Shown piece after piece: positions 25,073 to 33,451 of a stretch of 64,000 bases of DNA; the stretch's first letter is position 1; the number at the start of each line of letters is the position of its first letter. The stretch lies in NCBI RefSeq assembly GCF_013044135.1, contig NZ_JABEPP010000001.1, positions 310,001 to 374,000 on the forward strand, in the 5' to 3' direction. Made by a program: the position numbers and the translations under genes. This DNA comes from Enterovirga aerilata. GTDB lineage: Bacteria > Pseudomonadota > Alphaproteobacteria > Rhizobiales > Beijerinckiaceae. The notes beneath the pieces were generated by a model that worked only from the letters and a program-made list of their open reading frames with translations, was not told where the DNA came from and did not search any database.

Positions 25073-25837
25073 ATGTCAACGCAGCGCGCATTCGCCGGAG
25101 CCGGGACGGTCGACCGGCGCGAGGTCGACCGCTTCGACCGCCTCGCCCGGGACTGGTGGGACCCGAAGGGCCCCATGCGGGCGCTCCACCGCATAAATCC
25201 GCTCCGGATGTCCTTCATCCGGGACGAGGCCTGCCGGCATTTCCGGCGGGAGCCGAAGGCGCCCTTTCCGCTTGCCGGTTTGTCGGTGCTCGACGTCGGC
25301 TGCGGGGCCGGGCTCCTGTCCGAGCCCGTGGCGCGCCTCGGCGGGGCCGTGACTGGGCTCGATCCGAGCGCGCGGAACATCGAGGCGGCGCGCCGCCACG
25401 CGGCGGAGGGCGGACTTGCGATCGAGTACCGGACGGAGACGGTCGAGGAGATTGCCGCCCGAGGCGGGAGGTTCGACCTCGTGATCGCCATGGAGGTCGT
25501 CGAGCACGTCCCGGAGGTGGAGAGCTTCGTCCGGGCCTGCGGAGCAGCGGTGGCGCCGGGCGGGCTCCTTCTCCTCGCGACCATCAACCGGACGATGCGT
25601 TCCTTCGCGCTCGCGATCCTGGGCGCGGAATACCTGCTGAAATGGCTGCCGAAAGGCACGCACGACTGGGAGAAGTTCGTCACCCCGGACGAGCTGCGCG
25701 AGGCGGTCGAAGCGGCCGGGTTGACGGGATTCCGGACGCGCGGGATGGTGTTCAACCCGGTCGAGCGGGACTGGTCGCTCTCCCGCGACACGGCCGTGAA
25801 CTATCTCGCGGCAGCCGAGAAGCCGGCCGGCCCATGA
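25073..25837 (+). CDS. ubiG: ubiquinone biosynthesis O-methyltransferase UbiG
   Basis: A 254-residue SAM methyltransferase. Family markers are VDRFDRLARDWWDPKGPMRALHRINPLRMSFI near the start and the SAM motif VLDVGCGAGLLSEPVARLGGAVTGLDPS (residues 72-99). EVVEHVPEVESFVRACGAAVAPGGLLLLATINRT and GTHDWEKFVTPDEL are further UbiG markers. It performs both O-methylations of ubiquinone synthesis. The ATG at 25073 begins the family-matching sequence; the earlier ATG at 25004 would add a non-conserved extension. The stop overlaps the next start (ATGA). Confidence 0.95.
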   Translation: MSTQRAFAGAGTVDRREVDRFDRLARDWWDPKGPMRALHRINPLRMSFIRDEACRHFRREPKAPFPLAGLSVLDVGCGAGLLSEPVARLGGAVTGLDPSARNIEAARRHAAEGGLAIEYRTETVEEIAARGGRFDLVIAMEVVEHVPEVESFVRACGAAVAPGGLLLLATINRTMRSFALAILGAEYLLKWLPKGTHDWEKFVTPDELREAVEAAGLTGFRTRGMVFNPVERDWSLSRDTAVNYLAAAEKPAGP

Positions 25838-26256
25838 TCCACGTCACGCCCTCGATCGTGCTGGACGAAGCCGAGATATCCGAGAGCTTCGTCCGGGCAT
25901 CGGGGCCGGGTGGGCAGAACGTCAACAAGGTGTCGACCGCCGTCGAGCTACGGTTCGATGCGGCGCGTTCGCCGGCTCTTTCGGAGGCCGTGTTCCATCG
26001 GCTTGCGGCGCTCGCCGGCCGACGGATGACGCAGGACGGGGTCGTGGTGATCGAGGCGCAACGGTTCCGCTCGCGCGAGCAGAACCGCGCCGACGCGCTG
26101 GAGCGCCTCGTGGCCCTGATCCGCCAGGCGGCAGTCGCCCAGAAGCCCCGCCGCCCGACCCGGCCGACATTGTCATCGAAGGTGCGTCGTCTCGAAGGAA
26201 AGACCCGCCGGGCCACCGTGAAGAAGCTGCGCGGCGCGGCGCGCCTGGAGGATTGA
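25834..26256 (+). CDS. arfB: alternative ribosome-rescue peptidyl-tRNA hydrolase ArfB (YaeJ)
   Basis: A 140-residue GGQ-domain protein. GGQ lies at residues 26-28 (FVRASGPGGQNVNKVSTAVELRFD), followed by GVVVIEAQRFRSREQNRADALERLVALI and a basic tail (KPRRPTRPTLSSKVRRLEGKTRRATVKKLRG). The tail is the part that enters the empty mRNA channel of stalled ribosomes. It lacks the stop-codon-reading domains of release factors, as expected for ArfB. It releases peptides from non-stop ribosomes. It is coupled to ubiG by a four-base overlap. Confidence 0.93.
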   Translation: MIHVTPSIVLDEAEISESFVRASGPGGQNVNKVSTAVELRFDAARSPALSEAVFHRLAALAGRRMTQDGVVVIEAQRFRSREQNRADALERLVALIRQAAVAQKPRRPTRPTLSSKVRRLEGKTRRATVKKLRGAARLED

Positions 26257-26354
26257 TGCTGGCAAGAAGAGGGAGGGGCGCCGGGGGGAATGCGCGCCGT
26301 CCGAGCGGCTGCCGTCATCCCGTTGGGGACCGACACCATCGCGGCCGACCGGAT

Positions 26355-26984
26355 CTATTCGGCGTCGGGCTGCCGCGCCGGCTGGGCGTCTGCGAAGGCG
26401 GGGAGGGCCATCGCGGCTGCGTCCGCCTCCGCGAGCCGCGGCAAGCCGGAGAGGTCGGCGCCATAGCGGCGCGCATTCGCCATCTGCGGCACGAGGCAGA
26501 TATCGGCGAGGGTCGGGGCCCGGCCGAAGCAGAACGGCCCGCTTTCGGCAGCGACCAGCTTCTCGCAGGCCGCGAGACCCTGCTCGTTGACGTGCCGCGC
26601 CCAGGCCGTCGTCCTCGCCTCGTCCGAGAGCGCACGGATCTCGTTGAGCACACGCAGGTTCTGGAGCGGGTGGGTGTCGCAGGCGATCGCCGCCGCGAAG
26701 GCCCGCACCTTGGCGCGGCGCACCGGGTCGGCGGGTAGGAGGGGCGGCTCCGGACGGGTCTCGTCCAGCCATTCGATGATGGCGAGCGACTGCGTGAGCA
26801 CCGTCCCGTCGTCCAGCACCAGGGTGGGAACGAGACCCTGCGGGTTCAGGGCCAGATACTCGGGCGCGCTCTGCTCCCCGCGCCGGAGATGCCGGAAGGC
26901 ATGCTCGACCGCGATGCCCTTGAGGTTCAGCGCAATGCGGACCCGGAAGGCCGCGCTCGAGCGGAAATAGCCGTAGAGCTTCAT
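26355..26984 (-). CDS. maiA: glutathione S-transferase zeta class, maleylacetoacetate isomerase-like
   Basis: A 209-residue GST. The zeta-class N-terminal motif SSAAFRVRIALNLKGI (residues 9-24) is clear, as are ALNPQGLVPTLVLDDGTVLTQSLAIIEWLDE (thioredoxin-like half) and the C-terminal-domain motif IACDTHPLQNLRVLNEI. These match maleylacetoacetate isomerase of tyrosine catabolism. The other genes of that pathway (fah, hmgA) are not nearby, so the physiological substrate is inferred from family similarity. It is convergent with arfB. The start is an ATG. Confidence 0.88.
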   Translation of the reverse strand: MKLYGYFRSSAAFRVRIALNLKGIAVEHAFRHLRRGEQSAPEYLALNPQGLVPTLVLDDGTVLTQSLAIIEWLDETRPEPPLLPADPVRRAKVRAFAAAIACDTHPLQNLRVLNEIRALSDEARTTAWARHVNEQGLAACEKLVAAESGPFCFGRAPTLADICLVPQMANARRYGADLSGLPRLAEADAAAMALPAFADAQPARQPDAE

Positions 26985-27097
26985 CGGGCCGTCACCTTCC
27001 CGGCCGGTTCCCCGGCTCCCGGCCCGTTCAGTGACGGAGCGGCCGCGCCTTGTCGAGCCGGCCGCCCGGAGCTACGAGCCTCAGCCGGAGGAACGCC

Positions 27098-27505
27098 ATG
27101 GACATCATCCCCCCGTCGAAACATCCGAGCCGCCGCGTGAACCCGGACTGGTTCACCGGGACCGTGTGGCAGGACCCCATCGTGGAAGCCCCGCCTCCGG
27201 CCCGGATCCGGGCGGCGCGGGTTGCCTTCGAGCCCGGGGCGCGCACGAACTGGCACACACACCCGCTCGGCCAGACGCTCCATGTGGTCCAGGGGATCGG
27301 GCATGTGCAGAGGGAGGGCGGCCCCGTCCAGGTCATCCGGGCCGGCGACACGGTCTGGATCCCGCCGAACGAGCGGCACTGGCACGGCGCCTCGCCGACC
27401 CACGGCATGGTTCATATCGCCATGCACGAGACGGATGGCGAGAAGCACGTGACCTGGATGGAGCCGGTCACGGACGAGCAATACGCGGTGCAGCCGACAG
27501 CCTGA
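27098..27505 (+). CDS. cupin domain protein
   Basis: A 135-residue single-domain cupin. The first metal motif is TNWHTHPLGQTLHVVQGIGHVQREGG and the second is GDTVWIPPNERHWHGASPTHGMVHIAM, so the His ligands are present. The opening (RVNPDWFTGTVWQDPIVEAPPPARIRAARVAFEPGARTNWH) resembles the carboxymuconolactone-decarboxylase-associated cupins (YgiW/TM1287 type). Enzyme activity is unknown. The ATG at 27098 follows GGAGGAAC; the in-frame ATG at 27050 has no such site. The gene is divergent from the maiA-like gene and convergent with the DUF1194 gene. Confidence 0.88.
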   Translation: MDIIPPSKHPSRRVNPDWFTGTVWQDPIVEAPPPARIRAARVAFEPGARTNWHTHPLGQTLHVVQGIGHVQREGGPVQVIRAGDTVWIPPNERHWHGASPTHGMVHIAMHETDGEKHVTWMEPVTDEQYAVQPTA

Positions 27506-27541
27506 CCGGAGCGGCCGAGGGCGGCGGTCCCGGCGGGGCTC

Positions 27542-28360
27542 TCAGTTCCCCATCCGGTCGCGCCATTGCTGCTCGCCGGCCAGGCAATTGGCGCGCCGCG
27601 TCTCCTGGGCGAGGAGGACGAGCGAGCCGCCCTCGTCCGCAGCCGCGAAGCCGGGACTTGGCGCCGCGGCGATCTCCATGATGATCTTGGTCTTCACCGC
27701 GTCCCGGAACTGCGCCTTGTCCTTGGCCGGTACCATGAAGGCGCCCTGCCCACCGATGACGCAGTCGCGGTAGTAGGTATCGAGGTCCTGGATGTCGAAA
27801 TAGCCGGCGTCCTTGAGCATGACGGGGAGGCCGTTGATCGTGATGCCGCGCGCGATCGCGTCGGCGCGCGAGGCGAGGACCGCCCGGCCCTGGTTGTTGG
27901 GCCCGTCCCCCGAGACGTCGATCACGCGGCGGAGCGCCGAGACCCCGCTCTCGTCCTGCATCCGCACGGAATAGTCGATCGCCCCCGAGATCGAGGTTCG
28001 CGAGGCGCGCCGCGTCGGCTTGCGCGAGAGCGCCTCCGCAAAGGCGTTCGCCGTGTCGGCGCCTTCCAGGATCGTCCAGGGAAGCAGGATCCGCTGGTCG
28101 CTCGCACCCGCCCATTCCATGTAGGATACGGCGATCCGGCCGACGGCGCCGCGGCGGATCGCGTCGTGGACGATGGGGGAACGGAACGCCTCGATGAAGC
28201 CCTCGCGCTGAAGCGTCTGTTCGTCGGGGTCCATCGAGAAGGAGACGTCGACCGCGATGACGAGCGCGAGGTCGACCTCGATCTCCGCTCGCGCCGGCCC
28301 CGAAGTCAGGGCGGCCCCTGCGAGGGCCAGGCCCGCGAGCTGGAAGAGACGGCGCCGCAT
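27542..28360 (-). CDS. DUF1194 secreted VWA-like protein
   Basis: A 272-residue protein with a signal peptide (MRRRLFQLAGLALAGAALTSGPARA). A von Willebrand A-like domain follows (VDLALVIAVDVSFSMDPDEQTLQREGFIEAFRS; SGDGPNNQG), with the DxSxS metal site visible as DVSFS. The family (DUF1194) is alphaproteobacterial and of unknown function; periplasmic location is inferred. Later blocks are VIDVSGDGPNNQGRAVLASRADAIARGITINGLPVM and YYRDCVIGGQGAFMVPA. It occupies the position downstream of cmk where rpsA is often found in relatives. Confidence 0.88.
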   Translation of the reverse strand: MRRRLFQLAGLALAGAALTSGPARAEIEVDLALVIAVDVSFSMDPDEQTLQREGFIEAFRSPIVHDAIRRGAVGRIAVSYMEWAGASDQRILLPWTILEGADTANAFAEALSRKPTRRASRTSISGAIDYSVRMQDESGVSALRRVIDVSGDGPNNQGRAVLASRADAIARGITINGLPVMLKDAGYFDIQDLDTYYRDCVIGGQGAFMVPAKDKAQFRDAVKTKIIMEIAAAPSPGFAAADEGGSLVLLAQETRRANCLAGEQQWRDRMGN

Positions 28361-28437
28361 CGCGCACCCCCAAGGACGACCGCCAGTGTGGCGATCGGGA
28401 TAGGCGATGCAAGCAACGGTCCAGCCCCGGACCGGGT

Positions 28438-29064
28438 TCAGACGTCCAGTCGCGTCCGGACGATCCGAAGCGCCTCCGCGAAGGCGGCGTCGGCGTCGAG
28501 CGCGGTCGTGTCCAGGAGGACCGCGTCCTCGGCCATCCGCAGCGGCGCGTTGGGGCGGCCCTGATCGCGCGCGTCCCGGCGACGGATATCGGCCAGGACC
28601 GTCTCGAAATCCGACGGTTCGCCCGTTTGGGCGAGCTCGCGCTGCCGACGGCGGGCGCGTTCTTCCGGAGAGGCCGTGACGTAGAGCTTCAGGTCCGCGT
28701 CCGGACAGACGACGGTGCCGATGTCGCGCCCGTCGAGCACCGCGCCGCCCTCCTGGCGGGCGAAGCGGCGCTGGAAGCCGAGCAGCGTCTCGCGCACGGC
28801 CGCGAAGGTGGAGACGATCGAGGCCGCCTCGCCCATCTCGCGGCTGCGCAGCCGCGGGTCGTCGAGCCTGGCGGTATCGAGCGCCGCGGCCGCGCGCGCG
28901 GCGAGCGCCGCGTCCGAGAGCGGCTCCTCGCGGTCGAGCATGTCGCGGGCGACCGCCCGGTAGAGGAGCCCGGTATCGAGATGGGGCCGGCCGAGATGGC
29001 GCGCGAGGCGGCGGGCGAGCGTTCCCTTGCCCGAGGCGGCGGGCCCGTCGATGGCGATCACCAT
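28438..29064 (-). CDS. cmk: cytidylate kinase
   Basis: A 208-residue (d)CMP kinase. The P-loop [19 protein letters not shown] is at residues 7-25, followed by [15 protein letters not shown] (CMP site), [37 protein letters not shown], and [15 protein letters not shown] near the end. It makes CDP/dCDP from CMP/dCMP. The start shares one base with the aroA stop (TGATG), so aroA-cmk form an operon. Confidence 0.96.
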   Translation of the reverse strand: MVIAIDGPAASGKGTLARRLARHLGRPHLDTGLLYRAVARDMLDREEPLSDAALAARAAAALDTARLDDPRLRSREMGEAASIVSTFAAVRETLLGFQRRFARQEGGAVLDGRDIGTVVCPDADLKLYVTASPEERARRRQRELAQTGEPSDFETVLADIRRRDARDQGRPNAPLRMAEDAVLLDTTALDADAAFAEALRIVRTRLDV

Positions 29065-30404
29065 CAGGACAGCTCGGCCCCGAGCTCGCGCATCATGGCG
29101 GCGAAGCCGGGGAAGCTCGTCGCGATCATGGCCGAATCGTCGGCCGTGACGGGATCCCGCGAGGCGAGGCCCATCACCAGGAACGCCATCGCGATCCGAT
29201 GGTCCATATGGGTCGCGACGAGGCCGCCGCCCGGCACCTTGCCGCCCGTCCCGTGCACGAGGAGGTCGTCGCCCGAAATCTCGGCCGCGATCCCGTTCGC
29301 CGCGAGACCGGCGGCGACCGCGGCCAGCCGGTCCGATTCCTTGACCCGAAGTTCCTCGAGGCCGCGCATCAGCGTCGGGCCGGCCGCGAAGGAGGCCGCG
29401 ACGGCGAGGACGGGGTACTCGTCGATCATGGAGGGGGCGCGCTCCGGCGGGACCTCGACCCCCTTCAGCGGCCCGTAGGACGCCCTGATATCCGCGACGG
29501 TTTCGCCGCCGATATCGCGCCGGTTCATGAACTCGATGGCGGCGCCCATCTCGACCAGCGTCGTAATGAGTCCGGTGCGCAGCGGGTTCATCATCACGTT
29601 CTCGACGACGACCTCCGAGCCCGGCGTCACCAGCGCGGCCACAAGGGGGAAGGCGGCGGAGGACGGATCTGCCGGAACCACGACCTCCGTGCCCTTGAGG
29701 TCCGGCTGGCCCACGAGCGCGATCCGCCGGCCGGCGTCCTCCTCGGCCACCGAGACGGTCGCGCCGAAATGGGACAGCATGCGTTCCGTATGGTCGCGCG
29801 TCGCCTGCCGCTCGACGACGGTCGTGATGCCGGGCGAGTTGAGCCCGGCGAGGAGTACTGCCGACTTGATCTGGGCCGAGGGAGCCGGGGTCTCGTAGGT
29901 GATCGGGATCGTCTCGCGCGGTCCGCGCAGCGACAGCGGCACGCGCCCGCCCGGGGCTTCGGAGACGACGGTCGCGCCCATCCGGACGAGCGGGTCGAGG
30001 ATCCGGCGCATGGGCCGCTTGCGGAGCGAGGCGTCACCGTCGAAGGTCGCCGTGATCGGATGCGAGCCGGCGACGCCCATCATCAGGCGCGAGCCGGTCC
30101 CGGCATTGCCGAAATCGAGGACTGAGGCGGGCTCCCGAAGGCCGCCGATCCCGGCCCCGACGACGCGCCAGCGCCCCTCGGCCTCGCGGGTCACCCCCGC
30201 CCCGAGCGCGCGCGCCGCTTCGGCCGTGCGCAGGACGTCGTCCGCTTCCAGGAGGTTCTCGACCCGCGTCTCGCCGCGGGCGAGGAGGCCGAAGATCAGG
30301 GCCCGGTGCGAGATGGATTTGTCGCCGGGAACGCGGATCCGTCCGCGCAACGGCGAGCCGGGACGGGACGCGATGGGGGATGCGGCGGTGTGGGACCGTG
30401 ACAC
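29064..30404 (-). CDS. aroA: 3-phosphoshikimate 1-carboxyvinyltransferase (EPSP synthase)
   Basis: About 446 residues. The PEP/S3P-binding motif [34 protein letters not shown] lies near the N-terminus. [43 protein letters not shown] is the second key region. [36 protein letters not shown] carries the catalytic Asp-Glu. Sequence style is the class II type common in alphaproteobacteria. The GNAGT glycine is normal, so the Ala substitution known from glyphosate-insensitive CP4 enzyme is absent. The start is uncertain: a GTG at 30404 gives a family-typical N-terminus, while an ATG at 30446 would add 14 residues. It is coupled to cmk. Confidence 0.93.
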   Translation of the reverse strand: MSRSHTAASPIASRPGSPLRGRIRVPGDKSISHRALIFGLLARGETRVENLLEADDVLRTAEAARALGAGVTREAEGRWRVVGAGIGGLREPASVLDFGNAGTGSRLMMGVAGSHPITATFDGDASLRKRPMRRILDPLVRMGATVVSEAPGGRVPLSLRGPRETIPITYETPAPSAQIKSAVLLAGLNSPGITTVVERQATRDHTERMLSHFGATVSVAEEDAGRRIALVGQPDLKGTEVVVPADPSSAAFPLVAALVTPGSEVVVENVMMNPLRTGLITTLVEMGAAIEFMNRRDIGGETVADIRASYGPLKGVEVPPERAPSMIDEYPVLAVAASFAAGPTLMRGLEELRVKESDRLAAVAAGLAANGIAAEISGDDLLVHGTGGKVPGGGLVATHMDHRIAMAFLVMGLASRDPVTADDSAMIATSFPGFAAMMRELGAELS

Positions 30405-30557
30405 GATGCTGGGCGATGTCGGAAGAAGGCGGCGCCCCGTTACCATGCAGGCCCGCGCGCGTCATCCGCGCTTGAAATCGCGCCCGTCCGTTACGAATTG
30501 ACTCGCTTGGCCCGCGCGACTAACGGGGCCGCTTCCATCCAGCGGAAATCTTTGCAC

Positions 30558-30944
30558 GTGGCTAGACCAGAGCTCGGCACGAAGCGCGTCTGTCCGACGA
30601 CCGGCCGGAAATTCTACGACCTGAACCGCGACCCCATCGTGTCGCCCTATACGGGCGAGGCCATTCCGCGCTCTGCCTTCGAGCCCGCGCTGAAGCCTGC
30701 CGCGGGAACGCGCGCCCGTCCGGAGGAGGACGACGAGGAGACGGACGTGGCCGGCGCCGGCGCCGAGATGATCTCGCTCGAAGACGTCGCCGAGGGCGAG
30801 GACGCCGCTGCCGTGGTCGAGGACGAGGTTGCGCTCGAGGAGGATGGCGGCGCCGAGGACACCTTCCTGGAGGAGGAAGAGGAGGGCGGCGACGATGTCG
30901 CAGACCTCATCGACGGAGATATCGAGGACGAGGAGGAGGCCTGA
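30558..30944 (+). CDS. FYDLN_acid family (TIGR02300) protein
   Basis: A 128-residue protein with the conserved head VARPELGTKRVCPTTGRKFYDLNRDPIVSPYTGE, containing the eponymous FYDLN. A long, very acidic tail (EEDDEETDVAG; VVEDEVALEED; DTFLEEEEEGGDDVADLIDGDIEDEEEA) makes up the rest. The family is nearly restricted to alphaproteobacteria and has no known function. The start is a GTG at 30558 matching the family N-terminus; the earlier ATG at 30498 would add a non-conserved 20 residues. It is divergent from aroA and just upstream of tRNA-Ala. Confidence 0.88.
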   Translation: MARPELGTKRVCPTTGRKFYDLNRDPIVSPYTGEAIPRSAFEPALKPAAGTRARPEEDDEETDVAGAGAEMISLEDVAEGEDAAAVVEDEVALEEDGGAEDTFLEEEEEGGDDVADLIDGDIEDEEEA

Positions 30945-30968
30945 GGCTTCCCGCCGCCGCGATCGGTC

Positions 30969-30997
30969 TTGAACTGACCGGCGCCGGCCCATATAGA
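30969..30997 (+). promoter_or_regulatory. sigma70-type promoter of tRNA-Ala
   Basis: TTGAAC (30969-30974) and TATAGA (30992-30997) are separated by exactly 17 bases, a good vegetative promoter in otherwise GC-rich DNA. Transcription would start near 31004, inside or before a perfect hairpin (GGCGCCGC at 30998-31005 with GCGGCGCC at 31013-31020). That leaves about 48 bases before the mature tRNA at 31052. The hairpin may serve as a 5' leader structure trimmed by RNase P. Confidence 0.65.
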
Positions 30998-31051
30998 GGC
31001 GCCGCTGCTTCGGCGGCGCCGACGCGGCTTCCCAACGCCGCGGACGTGTCT

Positions 31052-31127
31052 GGGGCCATAGCTCAGTTGGGAGAGCGCGTGAATGGCATTCACGAGGTCG
31101 GCGGTTCGATCCCGCCTGGCTCCACCA
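31052..31127 (+). tRNA. tRNA-Ala (GGC anticodon)
   Basis: A 76-base tRNA with encoded CCA. The acceptor stem is GGGGCCA paired with TGGCTCC (one G-U). The D arm is GCTC-AGTTGGGA-GAGC, and the anticodon stem CGTGA/TCACG encloses loop ATGGCAT with anticodon GGC at 31085-31087. The T arm holds GGTTCGATCC. The anticodon reads GCC and GCU alanine codons. A strong promoter lies just upstream; no T-rich terminator is seen within 60 bases downstream. Confidence 0.95.
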
Positions 31128-31244
31128 CTCGACCGTTGATCCGGTCCATCATCCGCCTTCCCGCCCGACCCGGACGGGTCGCGCGGACATGCGTACCGGC
31201 GCCGTCTGCTCCCGCGGCGACCCGGCGGGCCTGAGGGCGTCGGC

Positions 31245-32159
31245 ATGTTCCCCCGACGCCGGATCCCTGTCGTTCACGTAGGCAAGGACGGCTGGCTGTT
31301 CCTGGCCGGCGGCCGCAACCGCCCGATCGACATGTACCGCCGGCGGATCGGCACGGCGTGGCGCGCCCATGCCTGGGCACGGCTGATCCGGACCCGCGCC
31401 GAGCGCTTTCGCGCCCGCGGGATCCTCTACCGGCACGCCGTCGTGCCGGAGAAGCTGTCCTTGTACCCCGAGTTCACGGCCGGGCTCCGCTACGACCCGG
31501 CCCGCGGTTATGCGGCCCGGCTGGGCCGCCGGCCGGACCTGCAGCCGGTCCTCGTGGATATCCTCGGCGCACTTGCCGAGGCGAAAGGGCGCGCGCAGCT
31601 CTACCACCGGACCGACACGCATTGGACCACGGAGGGCTGCCTCGCCGCGCATGACGCGATCTGCGCCGCGCTGGGGGCCAGCCGCTCCTGGCGTCTCGAG
31701 GACAGGCCGTATATCGCGCAGGACATCGCGGGCGACCTCGGAGTGAAGCTCGATCCGCCGGTCGGCGAGACGCGCCGGCAGCATCACGTCACTCTCGCGG
31801 CCGCGCCCGTCTGGCGCAACGCCCTGTTGAGCCGGGCGGAGGCGTCCGGCACGATCGCCGACCTCCATCGCGGCGCCGCCATCACCTATGCCCAGGGCGG
31901 CCCGGAGGCGGATCCCAGGCGGGTGCTGCTGTTCGGAGATTCGCTGTCCCACTTCTATCCGATGTTGTTGACGGGCATGCTCGCCGAGACGTTCCGCGAG
32001 TTGCACTTCGTCTGGTCCGCCTCGGTCGACTGGACCCTCGTCGACCGGATCCGACCCGATATCGTCGTCACCGAGATCGCGGAGCGGTTCATGGCCGAAG
32101 TGCCGGCAGACGATTTCGACCTGGAGGCGTTCGTCGGCGAGCGCCTCCGGACGGCGTAG
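31245..32159 (+). CDS. AlgX/AlgJ-like SGNH-domain protein (putative O-acetyltransferase)
   Basis: A 304-residue protein with motifs of the AlgX/AlgJ SGNH-like acetyltransferase domain. GKDGWLFLAGG is near the N-terminus. VPEKLSLYPEF and YHRTDTHWTTEGCLAAHDAI supply the Asp-x-His pair. RRVLLFGDSLSHFYP carries the catalytic-type GDS, followed by RPDIVVTEIAERFM. Proteins of this group O-acetylate exported polysaccharides. This one has no recognisable signal peptide or membrane anchor, unlike AlgX/AlgJ, so its location is unclear. No polysaccharide genes are adjacent. The gene begins about 120 bases after tRNA-Ala and is followed by a strong terminator. Confidence 0.75.
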   Translation: MFPRRRIPVVHVGKDGWLFLAGGRNRPIDMYRRRIGTAWRAHAWARLIRTRAERFRARGILYRHAVVPEKLSLYPEFTAGLRYDPARGYAARLGRRPDLQPVLVDILGALAEAKGRAQLYHRTDTHWTTEGCLAAHDAICAALGASRSWRLEDRPYIAQDIAGDLGVKLDPPVGETRRQHHVTLAAAPVWRNALLSRAEASGTIADLHRGAAITYAQGGPEADPRRVLLFGDSLSHFYPMLLTGMLAETFRELHFVWSASVDWTLVDRIRPDIVVTEIAERFMAEVPADDFDLEAFVGERLRTA

Positions 32160-32262
32160 CTTCTCCGACCGAAGTGCCGCCCAGAGTTCAGTTTCGCACG
32201 GGAGCCTCTGCCCGATCCCGGCGTTTTGCCGAGGTCCTCATCGGACGTTCCTCCCAGACTGG

Positions 32263-32294
32263 CCCCGGCCCATTCGATGCGGCCGGGGTTTTTT
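32263..32294 (+). terminator. intrinsic terminator after the AlgX-like gene
   Basis: CCCCGGCC (32263-32270) and GGCCGGGG (32281-32288) form a perfect 8-bp stem around CATTCGATGC, followed at once by TTTTTT (32289-32294). This is a textbook Rho-independent terminator on the plus strand, about 100 bases after the AlgX-like stop. It isolates the downstream coiled-coil gene. Confidence 0.88.
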
Positions 32295-32316
32295 GAGCGC
32301 CGCAGCTCGGCGCCTC

Positions 32317-32332
32317 TTAACGCAACATTAAC
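32317..32332. promoter_or_regulatory. CtrA-type binding site upstream of the coiled-coil gene
   Basis: TTAACGCAACATTAAC matches TTAA-N7-TTAAC exactly. It lies 38 bases ahead of the ATG at 32370 and just after the terminator of the previous gene, so it sits in the promoter region of the coiled-coil gene. CtrA is the master cell-cycle regulator of alphaproteobacteria. Binding is inferred from the motif alone. Confidence 0.6.
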
Positions 32333-32369
32333 CATGACCGGGCGAGCCAGTCGGAAAAGGAGAATCCGA

Positions 32370-32864
32370 ATGGCCCCGAACGACGGAAGCGCGAGCGCCG
32401 GCGAGACCCTGACGCCGCTCGTGCGTCAGCTTGCCTCGCAGCTCCGCGCCAGCCGGTCTGGAACCGCCATCGCGAAGTCGTTCCCCGAACGCGAGGCTGC
32501 CGATCGGCCGGCCCTGCGGAGCACGCTGGAGGCCATCGCGAAGGCAGCGGAGCGAAGCAGCGCCCGCGAGCAGGCGATCACCCAGCTCGAAGCGCGGCTG
32601 AAGGAGGTGGAGGCGATGCTCGCGGCCCAGGCCGCCCGGCTTTCCGAGACCGAGGCCAGACTGCGCGCATCGCAGGACGAGACCCGCCGCGAGCGGGCCC
32701 GGGCCGAGGAGCTCCAGCGCCGCTCGACCGAGCTCCTGGAGAAGACCCAGGGCATGCTGAGCGAGGCGGGGGAGCGGCTGGCGGCGGCGGAAGGCCGCGC
32801 CGAGAGCGCGGAAGCGGATCTCGAATACCTGAAGACCTTCGTCCGCGACCGCCTGAGCGCGTGA
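32370..32864 (+). CDS. coiled-coil protein of unknown function, probable CtrA target
   Basis: A 164-residue soluble protein. Residues 1-50 are low-complexity and polar (TPLVRQLASQLRASRSGTAIAKSFPEREAADRPALRS). From about 55 to the end it is one long heptad-rich helix (REQAITQLEARLKEVEAMLAAQAARLSETEARLRAS, then RERARAEELQRRSTELLEKTQ and AAAEGRAESAEADLEYLKTFVRDRL). There is no signal peptide or membrane segment. I do not recognise the family. The ATG follows AAAAGGAG at ideal spacing. A perfect CtrA box upstream suggests cell-cycle-timed expression, and hence a possible structural or polarity role. Confidence 0.8.
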   Translation: MAPNDGSASAGETLTPLVRQLASQLRASRSGTAIAKSFPEREAADRPALRSTLEAIAKAAERSSAREQAITQLEARLKEVEAMLAAQAARLSETEARLRASQDETRRERARAEELQRRSTELLEKTQGMLSEAGERLAAAEGRAESAEADLEYLKTFVRDRLSA

Positions 32865-32879
32865 TCCGGGGCGAGGGGG

Positions 32880-33278
32880 TCAGAGTACGGCGAGGGCATA
32901 GGCCAGCCCGATATTCGTGACTTGGTGGAGAAGCTGGTCGAAGCCGAACAGCCACCAGTAACGCGCATCATGGGGCGTCCAGCCGCCCCAGCGTCCGACG
33001 ACGCTCTTGCCGCGGTCGACCCCGAAATGGACGACCAAGTCTATCGCGGCGAGCCACCACAGGCGTGGCGCCACTACGAGGACGATCGCGAGCGCCAGGC
33101 CGGCATGGATCGCCACATGTGCCGCGAGCGGCTTGAACCAGTCGCCGCGGCAGTCCTTCCCGATGGCGATCCACCCGGTCTGGAGCACGAAATCGGCGAG
33201 GAAGTGCTTGACCGTAAAGGCCACGGTCAGGACGGCTAGCATCGTCAGCGGCGTCCACGCGCCCGCCCCACCCATCAT
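32880..33278 (-). CDS. DUF3307 family membrane protein
   Basis: A 132-residue protein with about four hydrophobic segments: LTMLAVLTVAFTVKHFLADFVLQTGW, HVAIHAGLALAIVLVVAPRLWWLAAIDLVVHFGVDRGK, and the C-terminal WLFGFDQLLHQVTNIGLAYALAVL. The H-x-x-x-D-x-x-x-Q and H-F-x-x-D patterns are those of the DUF3307 family, whose function is unknown. The ORF starts with tandem ATGs at 33278; a longer frame upstream is shadow. It is convergent with the coiled-coil gene, 15 bases apart. Confidence 0.82.
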   Translation of the reverse strand: MMGGAGAWTPLTMLAVLTVAFTVKHFLADFVLQTGWIAIGKDCRGDWFKPLAAHVAIHAGLALAIVLVVAPRLWWLAAIDLVVHFGVDRGKSVVGRWGGWTPHDARYWWLFGFDQLLHQVTNIGLAYALAVL

Positions 33279-33451
33279 GCTCCGCCCGTCTCTCCCATGC
33301 CGACGACCTATGGCGCGTCCAGAGGGCCGGCGCCAGCGAGAGTCGGAAGCGGCATTGCGGCTGTCTGTGTGCAGGCGCACGGATCGGCTTGGGCGCGCAT
33401 CCGCGGGCCGTGTATCATGCGGCATGCCACCCCGAGCCATAACGGGACGCC

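Noticed and set aside
31128-31244. Integration site at the 3' end of tRNA-Ala
   Set aside because: No integrase, no direct repeat of the tRNA 3' end and no unusual base composition downstream were found.
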